Origin: Lewinella sp. W8
GTDB taxonomy: Bacteria > Bacteroidota > Bacteroidia > Chitinophagales > Saprospiraceae
Length of the DNA: 64,000 nt
Direction of reading: 5' to 3'
Assembly (NCBI RefSeq): GCF_004375085.3
Contig: NZ_SNAQ03000027.1
Location: 1 to 64,000 of the forward strand
The position numbers and the translations under genes were made by a program. Under the pieces are notes generated by a model that did not search any database, had not been told where the DNA came from, and saw only the letters and a program-made list of their open reading frames with translations. Below are positions 41,998 to 50,639 of the stretch, in pieces; within the stretch, counting starts at the first letter, position 1, and every line of letters starts with the position of its first letter.

Positions 41998-43228
41998 ACG
42001 AATCGTTCAGTATGGGTGCATGGCCGTTGGCCTGCTGAGTTTTTACGGCTGTCCGGACAGCTGGTACGAACGCTATGACTACGAGGGAAAGGAGCCCTTT
42101 GACGTGTACGCGCTTTACGAGCTGTTTTCGGCGCGACCGGAAGGGACGATCCTCGTGGAAGACAGCCTTTCCGTACTCCAGGAGGATACCCTCCAGCGGA
42201 GCAATTACTTCTTCATCGGGCAATACGCCTACTACGGAGAGCGATCCGTCACGGAGCTGCTCGATTACGTCGAGCGGGGCAATACGGCCTTCATTGCCGC
42301 CTACGAACTGCCGGAAGATCTGGCGAGTCATCTTTTTGGCGATGAGTGCTACTACAACATCTTCTACAACGACGACCGCTTTCCCTACTTTGATCTGGAC
42401 ACCGTCACCTTTCAACTCAACGACGGGGAAGACCACTACGAGCTGGTCAACGTGCACCGGCACAAGCCCGTTCACCGGACGATGTACTACCTCAACGACG
42501 CCCTGTTCTGTGACGAGTATCTGGGCAACGAGACCCTGGGACTCATGGATACGCTCCACGTCAATTACGCCCGCCTTCCCTGGGGGGAGGGGAATTTCTA
42601 TTTTCTCTCCAGTCCCATTTTTCTGACGAATTATTACCTGGTCGACGGGCAAAAATACCAGTACGCCGAAGCCACCCTGAGCGTGCTGGGGGAGGGACCC
42701 GTGTACTGGGATGAATTCAGTCGCGTACCGCCTTCCGTCGCCCGGCAGCGGGCACCCCGAAATTACAGTGGCGGTCGCAACCTGCTACAGGGGAACGAAA
42801 CCCTGAGCTACGTACAGGAGCAACCCCCGCTGGCCCTGGCCTGGTACGGTCTGCTGCTGGGGGGCTTCCTCTTCATCCTCTTCCGCGGCAAACGACGGCA
42901 GCGGATCATTCCCATCATCAAGCCCCGGGAGAATTCCAGTAAACGCTTCATGGATACGATCAGCCGACTGTTGTTCCAGAAGGGCCACCACGCCGCCCTG
43001 GCGAAGCAGGAACTTGGCAATCTGCGGCATCACCTCCACGACCGCTTCGGTGTGCGCTGGCGGGAAGGAGAACCCCCGCCGGAAAACCTCGGCGAACTGA
43101 TCGGTGCCCCCTCCGAAGTGATGGAACGGGCGCTCAAAGAAATCCGGATGGTCCAGAACAGCAAATCCGTGGAGGAGTACGCCCTCGTCCGCTTTTATCG
43201 GGCCATCGAACCGCTGTATACGCTCTAA
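41990..43228 (+). CDS. DUF4350 domain lipoprotein/membrane protein
   Basis: This 412-residue protein is read from MLKRIVQYGCMAVGLLSFYGC (41990), overlapping the DUF4129 stop; a GTG two codons upstream is an alternative. The leader ends in a lipobox-like SFYGC. DUF4350 region: DVYALYELFSARPEGTILVEDSL and LLDYVERGNTAFIAAYELPEDL. A transmembrane helix (ALAWYGLLLGGFLFILF, about residue 285) separates it from a charged cytosolic tail. The domain topology matches the membrane partners of MoxR ATPases. Confidence 0.8.
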   Translation: MLKRIVQYGCMAVGLLSFYGCPDSWYERYDYEGKEPFDVYALYELFSARPEGTILVEDSLSVLQEDTLQRSNYFFIGQYAYYGERSVTELLDYVERGNTAFIAAYELPEDLASHLFGDECYYNIFYNDDRFPYFDLDTVTFQLNDGEDHYELVNVHRHKPVHRTMYYLNDALFCDEYLGNETLGLMDTLHVNYARLPWGEGNFYFLSSPIFLTNYYLVDGQKYQYAEATLSVLGEGPVYWDEFSRVPPSVARQRAPRNYSGGRNLLQGNETLSYVQEQPPLALAWYGLLLGGFLFILFRGKRRQRIIPIIKPRENSSKRFMDTISRLLFQKGHHAALAKQELGNLRHHLHDRFGVRWREGEPPPENLGELIGAPSEVMERALKEIRMVQNSKSVEEYALVRFYRAIEPLYTL

Positions 43229-43261
43229 ATACTTACCTTAACCCACCGATAATCACCCATT

Positions 43262-44365
43262 ATGCTAGAAGACGAAAGCCCGGAAAAAACATCTCCCGAA
43301 ATCCCGGAAGAACCCACCGGTGAAGCCAGCGGTTTGCCGGAATCTCCGGGAGAGCTGGTGCCCGAGTTGGAGGAGTTGCCCGAGGAGGCACCCAGCCTGG
43401 CTCCGGCGGACCGGATTGACCTGGAGGAATTACGGGAAGCGGCGGTAGCCGTTCGTCGCGAGATTGGTAAACTGGTGGTGGGGCAGCTGGAATTTATCGA
43501 TCTGCTCATCGCCTCTCTGCTGGCCGGTGGGCACGTGCTGGTGGAAGGCGTGCCGGGGATCGCCAAAACGCTTACGGCCAAGCTGCTGGCCAAGACCATC
43601 GCCGCGGAATACACCCGCATACAGTTCACCCCCGACCTGATGCCCAGTGACGTTACCGGCACCACGGTCTTCAACATGGCCGACTCCAAGTTCACCTTCA
43701 CCAAGGGCCCCATCTTCAGCAACATCGTGCTGATCGACGAGATCAACCGTGCCCCCGCCAAAACTCAGGCGGCCCTGTTTGAGGTCATGGAGGAACAGCA
43801 AGTGAGTGTGGACGGCACTACCTACAAGCTGGCGCCCCCCTTCTTCGTCATTGCCACCCAGAACCCGATCGAGCAGGAAGGTACCTATCGATTGCCCGAA
43901 GCACAGTTGGACCGCTTTCTGGTGCGGGTCGTCATCAATTACCCCAACCACGAAGAAGAAAAGGAAATTCTGTACCGCTTCAAAAACGACTTCCGTCAGG
44001 CGCGGCAGTCGGAGGTGGAAGCCGTGTTTACCAAGGAACTGGTGGCGAAGTACAGTGCCCTGGTAGAAAAAATCTTCATCCGCGACGAACTCCTCGATTA
44101 CATCGCCGCGCTGGTGCACCGGACCCGGACGCACCCGGATTTGTATCTGGGGGCCAGTCCGCGGGCTTCCCTGGCGCTACTCCGTCTGGCCAAAGCGGTG
44201 GCCGCACTTGGGGGGCGTGACTTTGTGACGCCGGACGACATTCAGCAGGTGGCCTTCCCCGTGCTCAACCACCGCATCATCCTCACCCCCGAACGGGAAA
44301 TGGAGGGCTACGGCACCAAGGACATCATCGAGGAAATCGTCAAGAGCATCGAGGTGCCCCGCTAA
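43262..44365 (+). CDS. MoxR family AAA+ ATPase
   Basis: This 367-residue ATPase has Walker A GVPGIAKT (96-103), Walker B VLIDE (156-160), sensor-1 FFVIATQNP and the MoxR-type EQEGTYRLPEAQLDRF arginine-finger region. The first ~50 residues are an acidic, proline-rich extension. MoxR proteins act as chaperones that insert cofactors or activate vWA-containing complexes. The vWA/DUF58 protein usually encoded next is missing: the following gene, rnhB, is on the other strand. It lies 33 bases after the DUF4350 gene. Confidence 0.92.
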   Translation: MLEDESPEKTSPEIPEEPTGEASGLPESPGELVPELEELPEEAPSLAPADRIDLEELREAAVAVRREIGKLVVGQLEFIDLLIASLLAGGHVLVEGVPGIAKTLTAKLLAKTIAAEYTRIQFTPDLMPSDVTGTTVFNMADSKFTFTKGPIFSNIVLIDEINRAPAKTQAALFEVMEEQQVSVDGTTYKLAPPFFVIATQNPIEQEGTYRLPEAQLDRFLVRVVINYPNHEEEKEILYRFKNDFRQARQSEVEAVFTKELVAKYSALVEKIFIRDELLDYIAALVHRTRTHPDLYLGASPRASLALLRLAKAVAALGGRDFVTPDDIQQVAFPVLNHRIILTPEREMEGYGTKDIIEEIVKSIEVPR

Positions 44366-44453
44366 TCTTTAGTTGTTGGGGCGACGCCGCGCAGGTGCCA
44401 GGGAATTTGGTGATGAATAGAGACACAAAATTTTGCGGCCCCACCATGGTTCA

Positions 44454-45062
44454 TCATTCCTCAAACAGCGAGAACTGCTTACCGCCCTTGAGCAGCTGGA
44501 AGCTGCGGCGGTGGTGTACCGTAGCACCGTGGGCCTCAATGGCCGCCCGGTGGGCGGCCGTTGGGTAGCCGCAATTGGTATTCCAGGCGTATTGCGGGTA
44601 GGTTTTGTGCAGGCGTTCCATGTATTCGTCCCGGTGGGTTTTGGCCAGGATACCCGCTGCGGCGATGGACTGGAATTTGCCGTCCCCCTTGATGACGCAC
44701 TCGTACGGAGTGTCTCCGTAGGGAATGAAAAACTTCCCGTCGATGAGGAGGAATTCGGGGCGAACCGTGAGGGCGTCCAGGGCCCGGTGCATGGCCCGGT
44801 AGCTGGACTGAAAGATATTGAAGCGGTCAATCTCCTCCACGCTGAAGCTGGCCACCTTCCAGGCCAGTGCTGCTTCCTCAATGTGCGCCCGCAGGGCGCG
44901 GCGCTGGCTGGTGTTGAGTTTTTTACTGTCGTTGAGTTCCGGGTTGTCGTATCCGGGGGGGAGGATGACGGCCGCCGCGAATACGGGTCCGGCCAGGCAG
45001 CCCCGTCCCGCTTCATCACAACCGGCCTCTATCCGGTCCGGCGCTAAGTAGGGGTGTAGCAT
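44454..45062 (-). CDS. rnhB: ribonuclease HII
   Basis: This 202-residue enzyme cuts the RNA strand of RNA-DNA hybrids, including single ribonucleotides in DNA. The catalytic signature GCDEAGRGCLAGPV carries D16 and E17; further acidic residues are in LLIDGKFFIP and the C-terminal region. SIAAAGILAKTHRDEYM is the conserved helix with the family K-x-x-R-D. The start at MLHPYLAPDRIEAGCDEAGRG is of normal length. It lies three bases after the PNPOx-like gene, so both are cotranscribed. Confidence 0.95.
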   Translation of the reverse strand: MLHPYLAPDRIEAGCDEAGRGCLAGPVFAAAVILPPGYDNPELNDSKKLNTSQRRALRAHIEEAALAWKVASFSVEEIDRFNIFQSSYRAMHRALDALTVRPEFLLIDGKFFIPYGDTPYECVIKGDGKFQSIAAAGILAKTHRDEYMERLHKTYPQYAWNTNCGYPTAAHRAAIEAHGATVHHRRSFQLLKGGKQFSLFEE

Positions 45063-45065
45063 GCT

Positions 45066-45611
45066 CTATTTTTTTGGCATCCCGGTGGGGAGTCCGTCAA
45101 TGCTGCGGAGGTTCTTTTCTTCCCAGTAGGCCTGCAGTTCCGCATCGGTCTTTTTTCGGGCCCAGTCCTTCAGCAGCTCCCGGTCTTCCCGGAAATCCAT
45201 AAGGGGAACGGCCATGCCGCAACTCGTCTGGACCAGGTCGATGGACAGGTCAAAAATTTGGCGGGCACCGGGCAAGCTGGGAAGCTGGGCGGCCAGGTTT
45301 TCCCATGCTTCGTCACCCTCATGAATGACCCTGGCGGTTCCGTACACCCGCAGAATGAGGGGTGCTCCCGTGAAGGCACACCACATCAGGGTCATCCGTT
45401 GATTCTCCAGAACGTGGGCGGCCGTTTCGTTTCCGCTGCCGGTCACGTTCAGCCAGAGGATACGCCCGGGGCTGATCACCCGCAGGGCGTCCATCCCCTT
45501 CGGAGAGAGGTTGACCCTTCCCTCGGCGGGGGCGGTAGCAACGAAAAAAAGGTGCTGCTGGGAGATGAACTCCGACAGCCTTTCGGTGAGCGCGGGAAAT
45601 TGTTTGGCCAT
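45066..45611 (-). CDS. pyridoxamine 5'-phosphate oxidase-like flavoprotein
   Basis: This 181-residue protein is of the PNPOx/FMN-binding split barrel family. FFVATAPAEGRVNLSPKGMDALRVI and RILWLNVTGSGNETAAHVLENQRMTLMWCAF are the core strands that bind FMN or F420/haem in this family. The C-terminal ~60 residues include a charged KKTDAELQAYWEEKNLRSIDGLPTG tail seen in general-stress-type members. It is not a true PdxH, because the PLP-binding C-terminal motif is missing. A CAAAGATA (minus-strand TATCTTTG) lies five bases before the ATG, so the mRNA may be nearly leaderless. Confidence 0.85.
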   Translation of the reverse strand: MAKQFPALTERLSEFISQQHLFFVATAPAEGRVNLSPKGMDALRVISPGRILWLNVTGSGNETAAHVLENQRMTLMWCAFTGAPLILRVYGTARVIHEGDEAWENLAAQLPSLPGARQIFDLSIDLVQTSCGMAVPLMDFREDRELLKDWARKKTDAELQAYWEEKNLRSIDGLPTGMPKK

Positions 45612-45793
45612 TGGCCAAAGATACAGTTTTGACGATTCTGACTTTACCGCGGCTTTTTCCTACGATGGCTAAACCTAGCCCCACGGAGACCGTTAATAGG
45701 GTACGGATAAAGTGAGGAGGTTTTCGTTTTGTCCCCACGCCCTATATTTAGGAGTAAACCTCGAGAAAGTAAGCGAAATTTCGCTAATTCAAT

Positions 45794-46852
45794 ATGGCAA
45801 CAGCAACTAAGAAAACGACGACGCGTAGTCGGAAAACTACGACCGCTAAGAAAAACGGTACGGCTAAAGGCCTGAAATACAGCAAGGAACAGTACCTGGA
45901 GTGGTACGAATTGATGCTGCGCATTCGCCGTTTTGAAGAACGTGCCCTGATGGCCTACGGTCAGCAGAAGGTGCGGGGTTTCTGTCACGTATACATCGGA
46001 CAGGAAGCCGTAGCGGCCGGAATCGAGAGTGCCATCACCAAAGATGACGGTATCGTGACGGCCTACCGCCAGCACGGTACGGCCATCGGCCGGGGAGTAA
46101 CTACCCGCGAGGCCATGGCCGAGCTTTACGGTAAAGCAACGGGTATCGTCAAGGGTAAGGGCGGAAGTATGCACTTCTTCAGTAAAGAGAACAAGTACTT
46201 CGGCGGAAACGGTATCGTGGGGGCCCAGATTCCCATCGGTACGGGTATCGCCTTTGCTGAAATGTACCGGGAAACCAAAAATCTCTGCGTGGTGATGTTT
46301 GGCGACGGTGCGTCCCGACAGGGAGCCCTCTGGGAAAGCTGGAACATGGCCATGAACTGGAAGGTTCCCGCCCTGTACATCTGCGAAAATAACGGTTACG
46401 CCATGGGTACCTCCGTGGAGCGGACCAGTAACGTAACGGACCTTTCTCAACTGGGTGCCAGCTTCAGCATGCCCAGCGAAAGCGTGGACGGGATGAGTCC
46501 CGAAGCGGTTCACGAAGCCGTCAGCCGTGCCGCCGAGCACATTCGTTCGGGCAAGGGCCCCTACTACCTGGAAATTAAGACCTACCGCTACAAGGGGCAC
46601 TCCGTATCCGACCCCGCGAAGTACCGTAGCAAGGACGAGGTGAAGGAATACCAGGGCAAGGATCCCATCAAGGTAACCGAGAAGACCATCCTGGAGAACG
46701 GACTGGCTACCGAAGAAGAAATCAAGGCCATCAAGGACAAGGTCAAGGCCGAAATCGCCGACGCTGCGAAGTTCGCGGAGGAAAGTCCCTGGCCCGACGC
46801 CTCGGAGCTCTACACCGATAACTACTCAGAACCCTACCCCTTCCTGACGTAG
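45794..46852 (+). CDS. pdhA: pyruvate dehydrogenase E1 component, alpha subunit
   Basis: This 352-residue ThDP enzyme subunit decarboxylates pyruvate and passes acetyl to lipoyl-E2. The ThDP motif GDGASRQGALWESWNMAMNWKVPALYICENN is complete (GDG to NN). YRQHGTAIGRGV and KGGSMHFFSKENKYFGGNGIVG are conserved around the active site, and YRYKGHSVSDPAKYRSKDEV is the phosphorylation-loop region. The first ~25 residues are an unusual Lys/Thr/Arg-rich extension (TATKKTTTRSRKTTTAKK), perhaps for docking to E2. pdhB is not next, so the complex is encoded at separate loci. A terminator follows at 46879. Confidence 0.94.
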   Translation: MATATKKTTTRSRKTTTAKKNGTAKGLKYSKEQYLEWYELMLRIRRFEERALMAYGQQKVRGFCHVYIGQEAVAAGIESAITKDDGIVTAYRQHGTAIGRGVTTREAMAELYGKATGIVKGKGGSMHFFSKENKYFGGNGIVGAQIPIGTGIAFAEMYRETKNLCVVMFGDGASRQGALWESWNMAMNWKVPALYICENNGYAMGTSVERTSNVTDLSQLGASFSMPSESVDGMSPEAVHEAVSRAAEHIRSGKGPYYLEIKTYRYKGHSVSDPAKYRSKDEVKEYQGKDPIKVTEKTILENGLATEEEIKAIKDKVKAEIADAAKFAEESPWPDASELYTDNYSEPYPFLT

Positions 46853-46878
46853 TTCCGGTAAGAAAAAACATTCATACT

Positions 46879-46915
46879 CGCCCGCCATCGAATTCTTTCG
46901 GTGGCGGGCGTTTTT
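46879..46915 (+). terminator. intrinsic terminator of pdhA
   Basis: CGCCCGCCA (46879-46887) pairs with TGGCGGGCG (46902-46910), followed by TTTTT. Confidence 0.88.
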
Positions 46916-47006
46916 ATGGTGGACTTCCGGGAATCGGGACCCGCCCCAAACGTCTTCCGGCTAACCCGCGTCAGCATCAATAATTTACCTTCCCGCTTTC
47001 GCTATC

Positions 47007-47034
47007 TTGATTCCCCAAACATTCTTTATCTTTG
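47007..47034 (+). promoter_or_regulatory. promoter of the TPR membrane protein gene
   Basis: TTG (47007-47009) and TATCTTTG (47027-47034) lie 17 bases apart, a slightly short spacing for this class. Transcription would start about 40 bases before the ATG at 47084. Confidence 0.45.
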
Positions 47035-47083
47035 CCCCGCTTTTCAAGTCCCACCCCACCGGGACTCGTAAAATTTTTGGAAA

Positions 47084-47836
47084 ATGGCAAGAAAGAATAA
47101 TATCGGCCGCCGGCCAACGGGTACGCCAAGTACTGGGCGCCGCAAAGGCAGTGAACAAGTTATCGAGGGAGATGAGACCCTCGTTGACATCGTCGAGGTT
47201 CGCGATCAGGGACTCGACTTTTTTGAGCGGAACCGCAACACCATCGTTTATGGTGCCCTGTTGCTCGGTGCACTGGTTGCTGCTTTTTTCATTTACCAGA
47301 CCTTCGTAAAGGCTCCTGCCGAGCAAACTGCCGCCGAGCAGATGCAGCAGGCTCAGGTTCAGTTCGAGCGCGACTCCTTCAGCCTGGCCCTCACGAACCC
47401 CGGTCAGGGCTACCCCGGATTTCTGGACATCGTGGAAGATTACGGTAGCACCGCAGCGGGCAACCTCGCTAACTACTACGTGGCCGTCAGTTACCTGAAC
47501 CTGGGTCAGTACGAAGCCGCGTTGGACTACGCCAAAACCTTCAACGCCGACGGTACGCTCCTGCCCGCCATGAAGTACGGGGTGATGGGGGATGCCCACA
47601 GCGAACTGGGAGATATGGAAGCTGCCATCTCTGCCTACGAGGATGCCGTGGATGCCGCCGGTGAAAACTACGTTACCGGAGGATACTACCTCAATAAGCT
47701 GGCCCTCCTGCTCCAGAATCAGGGACGTAACGACGAAGCCCTGGAGGCTTTCCGCCGCCTGAAGTCCGAGTTCGCCCGGAGCACCGAGGCCGCACAGGCC
47801 GACAAGTACATCGCCATGCTGGAAATGGCCCAGTAA
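47084..47836 (+). CDS. TPR protein with N-terminal membrane anchor (YfgM-like)
   Basis: This 250-residue protein has a basic cytosolic N-terminus (RKNNIGRRPTGTPSTGRRKG), one transmembrane helix (about 53-72, IVYGALLLGALVAAFFIYQTF) and a periplasmic tetratricopeptide domain (NYYVAVSYLNLGQYEAALDYAKTF, GDAHSELGDMEAAISAYEDAV, NKLALLLQNQGRNDEALEAFRRL). The arrangement is that of YfgM/PpiD-type translocon helpers, suggesting a role in handling exported proteins. It is monocistronic, with its own promoter and terminator. Confidence 0.83.
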   Translation: MARKNNIGRRPTGTPSTGRRKGSEQVIEGDETLVDIVEVRDQGLDFFERNRNTIVYGALLLGALVAAFFIYQTFVKAPAEQTAAEQMQQAQVQFERDSFSLALTNPGQGYPGFLDIVEDYGSTAAGNLANYYVAVSYLNLGQYEAALDYAKTFNADGTLLPAMKYGVMGDAHSELGDMEAAISAYEDAVDAAGENYVTGGYYLNKLALLLQNQGRNDEALEAFRRLKSEFARSTEAAQADKYIAMLEMAQ

Positions 47837-47861
47837 GCATAAAGAACTCACGAAAACCAGG

Positions 47862-47895
47862 CCCGCTTCACCATCGTCGGTGAAGCGGGTTTTTT
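47862..47895 (+). terminator. intrinsic terminator
   Basis: CCCGCTTCACC (47862-47872) pairs with GGTGAAGCGGG (47879-47889), then TTTTTTATTT. Confidence 0.9.
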
Positions 47896-47912
47896 ATTTG
47901 GTGTCCGGGAAT

Positions 47913-47947
47913 AAAAAACCCGCCTTCCACCGGAGGCAGAAGACGGG
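47913..47947 (-). terminator. intrinsic terminator of the secreted protein gene
   Basis: On the minus strand CCCGTCTTC and GAAGGCGGG form a nine-pair stem (one G-T), followed by TTTTTTAT. It is close to, but separate from, the opposite-facing terminator at 47862-47895. Confidence 0.82.
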
Positions 47948-47975
47948 CCAGTATTACCAGGTAAGCCTTGGGAAA

Positions 47976-48563
47976 TTACTTCACCCGCACCTTGTACTGA
48001 AAAGAATTACCTACGGATTTACCGTCGAAGTGAATGGTGACGAGGTAACCCTTCACGCCACTAATGGTATGGGAACGCGTCTCTCGCTTGTTACTTTTTT
48101 GGGAGTTGATCTCGTTGAACCAGCCCGTTTTCAACTTGGTGTACCGGCCGTTGCGGTCCACTTTGCAGATTACGTAGCTGGTCTTACCCTTGCCGTCCAG
48201 TTCGTTGATGTTGACCTGGAGGGTGTTCTTGTTGGAAGGTACACAAGACACGTACATCCGGCCGCCGGAGCTGACGATGCGACCCTGCTCCCAATTGTTG
48301 AAATTGAGTCTGCGGGGGCCAATGGTGGACCAGGCGCTGGCCCGACGATTCCAGAATTTAACCATCTGGGAGGTCAGGTGGGCGTAGGTGCCGGGGTTAC
48401 TCAAACAGCTGGGGAAGTTTCCGGGGTTGCAGCCACGGGCCTGCAAAACACGCATGACTTCCTTGTTAAGGTCGGATACTACGGAGGGGGCAGACTTACA
48501 GCTCTGAGCGTTGGCGTTCAGGCACAGTCCGAAAAGGATTAATAGGGAAAATAAAACTCTCAT
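47976..48563 (-). CDS. secreted protein of unknown family
   Basis: This is a 195-residue product from MRVLFSLLILFGLCLNANAQ, a good signal peptide; the longer frame (to 48944) adds meaningless upstream sequence. Four Cys in the mature part (SCKSAPS, RGCNPGNFPSCLSNP, SCVPSNK, VICKVDR) could form disulphides. The second half is beta-rich with many Lys/Arg (WFNEINSQKSNKRETRSHTISG). I recognise no domain. It has no T9SS sorting domain, so it is probably periplasmic. Confidence 0.72.
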   Translation of the reverse strand: MRVLFSLLILFGLCLNANAQSCKSAPSVVSDLNKEVMRVLQARGCNPGNFPSCLSNPGTYAHLTSQMVKFWNRRASAWSTIGPRRLNFNNWEQGRIVSSGGRMYVSCVPSNKNTLQVNINELDGKGKTSYVICKVDRNGRYTKLKTGWFNEINSQKSNKRETRSHTISGVKGYLVTIHFDGKSVGNSFQYKVRVK

Positions 48564-48789
48564 GATAAGGGATGGATTAATACCCGTTGCGAAGTGGAAT
48601 GGGAAATTGTTTGTTCGCCATTGACGTTCTCTTTTGGCCGTAAAACACGGGTTGATGCGCGACATCGTCGGGATTTCAGCTTTCGGAAAACGAGGGAGGC
48701 GGCACGGCAATTTCCTCCAGCCACCTCGTGCCAGGTATGGGTTGGTAAGTAGGGATGTTGGCCGGGCCGAAGCCCGGCAAGGGGAGTTG

Positions 48790-49245
48790 TTAGTAGTTAC
48801 GCTTGCGCTTCTCCAGCAGGGGAGTGGCGATATCGTCCAGGAGGATATCCAGGAAACTGCGCTTTGGGGTCGGTGAGGGGCTCCCCGAATTATTCTTGGG
48901 GAGGTTGCCGGAGGCATTTTTCCGGCTTTCCTTAATGCGGGCAATTTGCTCCGGCGTCAGCAGTGCGCTTACGGCCTGGCGCAGCGCCCGGCGGCGCTGC
49001 CGCTTTTCGTCCTTCGTTGCCGGGGGTTGATCGCCGTACTTCTCGGTAAAGGTGATCAGGACCTCCCGGATGGAGGCGCGTTGGTCGGGCAGGAGTCCCA
49101 GGCGTTGGTCAATGCGGTCGAGCTTTTGCTCGATGACATCTTCCGCGATCGCCGGTGAGGGAGCTGCCGTAATCTTCAGGGAATCCTGGGCGGACAAAAA
49201 ATGTACGCCACACAAGATTCCCAGGATGGTTATCACTATTCGCAT
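48790..49245 (-). CDS. small exported charged helical protein
   Basis: This is a 151-residue protein read from MRIVITILGILCGVHFLSAQ (signal peptide). The mature part is mainly charged helix (VIEQKLDRIDQRLGLLPDQRASIREVL, KDEKRQRRRALRQAVSALLTPEQIARIKESRK), reminiscent of CpxP/Spy-like LTPxQ proteins that sense or chaperone in the periplasm, followed by a Ser/Pro-rich linker. It lies downstream of a similar protein, with a perfect hairpin between them. The resemblance to Spy is motif-level only. Confidence 0.7.
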   Translation of the reverse strand: MRIVITILGILCGVHFLSAQDSLKITAAPSPAIAEDVIEQKLDRIDQRLGLLPDQRASIREVLITFTEKYGDQPPATKDEKRQRRRALRQAVSALLTPEQIARIKESRKNASGNLPKNNSGSPSPTPKRSFLDILLDDIATPLLEKRKRNY

Positions 49246-49259
49246 CCTGAACTGGTGGT

Positions 49260-49290
49260 GCCCCAACCGGTAGTGGATACCGGTTGGGGC
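49260..49290 (-). other. intercistronic hairpin
   Basis: GCCCCAACCGGTA (49260-49272) and TACCGGTTGGGGC (49278-49290) form a perfect 13-bp stem with a 5-base loop, between the two small exported protein genes. No T tract follows on the minus strand. It may act as a processing or stability element. Confidence 0.55.
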
Positions 49291-49298
49291 GCGTCCAA

Positions 49299-49697
49299 TT
49301 AGCTGCGTTTTTTGATGATGATTACCTCGTCACCAAACTCCTGGATAAAGGCATCCAGCAGGTTCCGACGGGCACGTTCATCGCGCTTGTCCTTGAAGTG
49401 GGTGATGACCTTCTGCCGCTGGCGTGCGTCGAGACACTCGAGGATGGCCTTGCGGAAGGCGTTTACCCGCTTGTCCTTTTGGGCGGCGGTTTGGGGTGGG
49501 TTCTGGCGGTTTTTGTCGCAGAAGGCGGTGGCTTTGTCCTTCAGGCACTTCATCTGCTTGAAGTCGAGGTCGAGGTGCTGGTCGAGGGTCGCAAGGTGGT
49601 TCTTGACGAGGTCGGCGCAGGGGTTTCCCTGGGCCATTGCGGCGGTGGAAGTGAGTCCACCAATCAGGAGTAGTGGGATGATGATACGGAAAAACAT
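49299..49697 (-). CDS. small exported charged protein
   Basis: This is a 132-residue protein with a signal peptide (MFFRIIIPLLLIGGLTSTAAMAQ). Mature sequence: four Cys (NPCADL, MKCLKDK, AFCDKN, LECLDAR) and a charged helical pattern (KDKRVNAFRKAILECLDARQRQKVITHF) comparable to its downstream neighbour, with which it probably forms an operon. It may be a periplasmic stress or chaperone protein of the CpxP/Spy type. No family is assigned with certainty. Confidence 0.7.
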   Translation of the reverse strand: MFFRIIIPLLLIGGLTSTAAMAQGNPCADLVKNHLATLDQHLDLDFKQMKCLKDKATAFCDKNRQNPPQTAAQKDKRVNAFRKAILECLDARQRQKVITHFKDKRDERARRNLLDAFIQEFGDEVIIIKKRS

Positions 49698-50098
49698 GAG
49701 TTAGTAAGTTAAAGGTGCCGTTGCCCGGGCGAGGCGGTGATGGAATTTGCCCTAGGGACGAGCACCTCCGGAAGAATCCACAAAGGCGGCAATTTTTTTT
49801 TACATTAGGGCATTGCTTTCCGGTCGGCGGCTACTATTTCGTAGCCCCGCAACTTATCCCTTTTGTGAAGTCCCCGTACGGCAATCACCTTCCCTAGCAG
49901 AATTTCCACGCGATTACCCCAAATAATGTAGTGCAAACTATTGGTTAGTGTCGTTGCGGTGAACGTTTAACGCCACTGACCGGTGTGCTTTGACCTGGCC
50001 AATGGGGGAGTCCCGCCCCCCATATCCACGGCCGGAGACGAGCGAAATCCTCATCTGGCATCCTGGCTCAGGGGCTGTATTCATAATTTGGTCTTCCT
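49698..50098. other. intergenic region before the sigma factor gene
   Basis: About 400 bases between divergent genes. I find no ORF or RNA gene. A run of nine T at 49795-49803 and a TAATTTG box nine bases before the sigma factor ATG (50084-50090) are the only notable signals. Confidence 0.5.
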
Positions 50099-50632
50099 AT
50101 GAAAACACAAAAAGACTTGGACCTGGTTAGTGCCTTCTGTGAAGACGGGCAACGCCCTGCGCTGGGAGAGCTGTACAAACGGTACGCTCACCTGGTGGTT
50201 GGTCTTTGTCTGGATTACCTGAAAGATCGTGCGGCGGCTCAGGATGCCACCATGGAAATCTTTGAGAAGGTAACCCTCAAGGTGTGCAACCAACCCCTGG
50301 AAAGCTTTCGGGCCTGGCTCTTTTACACCAGCCGGAACCACTGCATCGACCGACTGCGTAAGCAAATGCGGGAAAGAGAAAAAAAAGTAGCATATAACAA
50401 TAGCCAATCTGTGGAATCGGTAGCGGAGGAGCGTCCTCTCAGTGAAGAACGGCTGGAACAGCTGCCCATGGCCCTGGCCAGGTTGCCGGAGCAACAAGCA
50501 ATTTGCGTGAAGCTCTTTTACTTGCAGGGTAAATCCTATCAGGAGGTCAGCGACATTACCGGCTATGATGCAAAGCAAGTAAAGAGCTACCTCCAGAATG
50601 GACGTCGTAATCTCAGAAATACGCTTAAATAA
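50099..50632 (+). CDS. ECF-type RNA polymerase sigma factor
   Basis: This 177-residue sigma factor has region 2 (residues 10-90: ALGELYKRYAHLVVGLCLDYLKDRAAAQDATMEIFEKV, the minus-10 recognition helix) and region 4 (residues 120-175: ALARLPEQQAICVKLFYLQGKSYQEVSDITGYDAKQVKSYLQNGRRNLRN, a helix-turn-helix). No FecI-type TonB receptor or classical FecR anti-sigma gene follows. Instead the next gene encodes a membrane TPR protein seven bases downstream, which may take the anti-sigma position. It probably controls the following protease genes. Confidence 0.9.
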   Translation: MKTQKDLDLVSAFCEDGQRPALGELYKRYAHLVVGLCLDYLKDRAAAQDATMEIFEKVTLKVCNQPLESFRAWLFYTSRNHCIDRLRKQMREREKKVAYNNSQSVESVAEERPLSEERLEQLPMALARLPEQQAICVKLFYLQGKSYQEVSDITGYDAKQVKSYLQNGRRNLRNTLK

Positions 50633-50639
50633 TTGGCGA

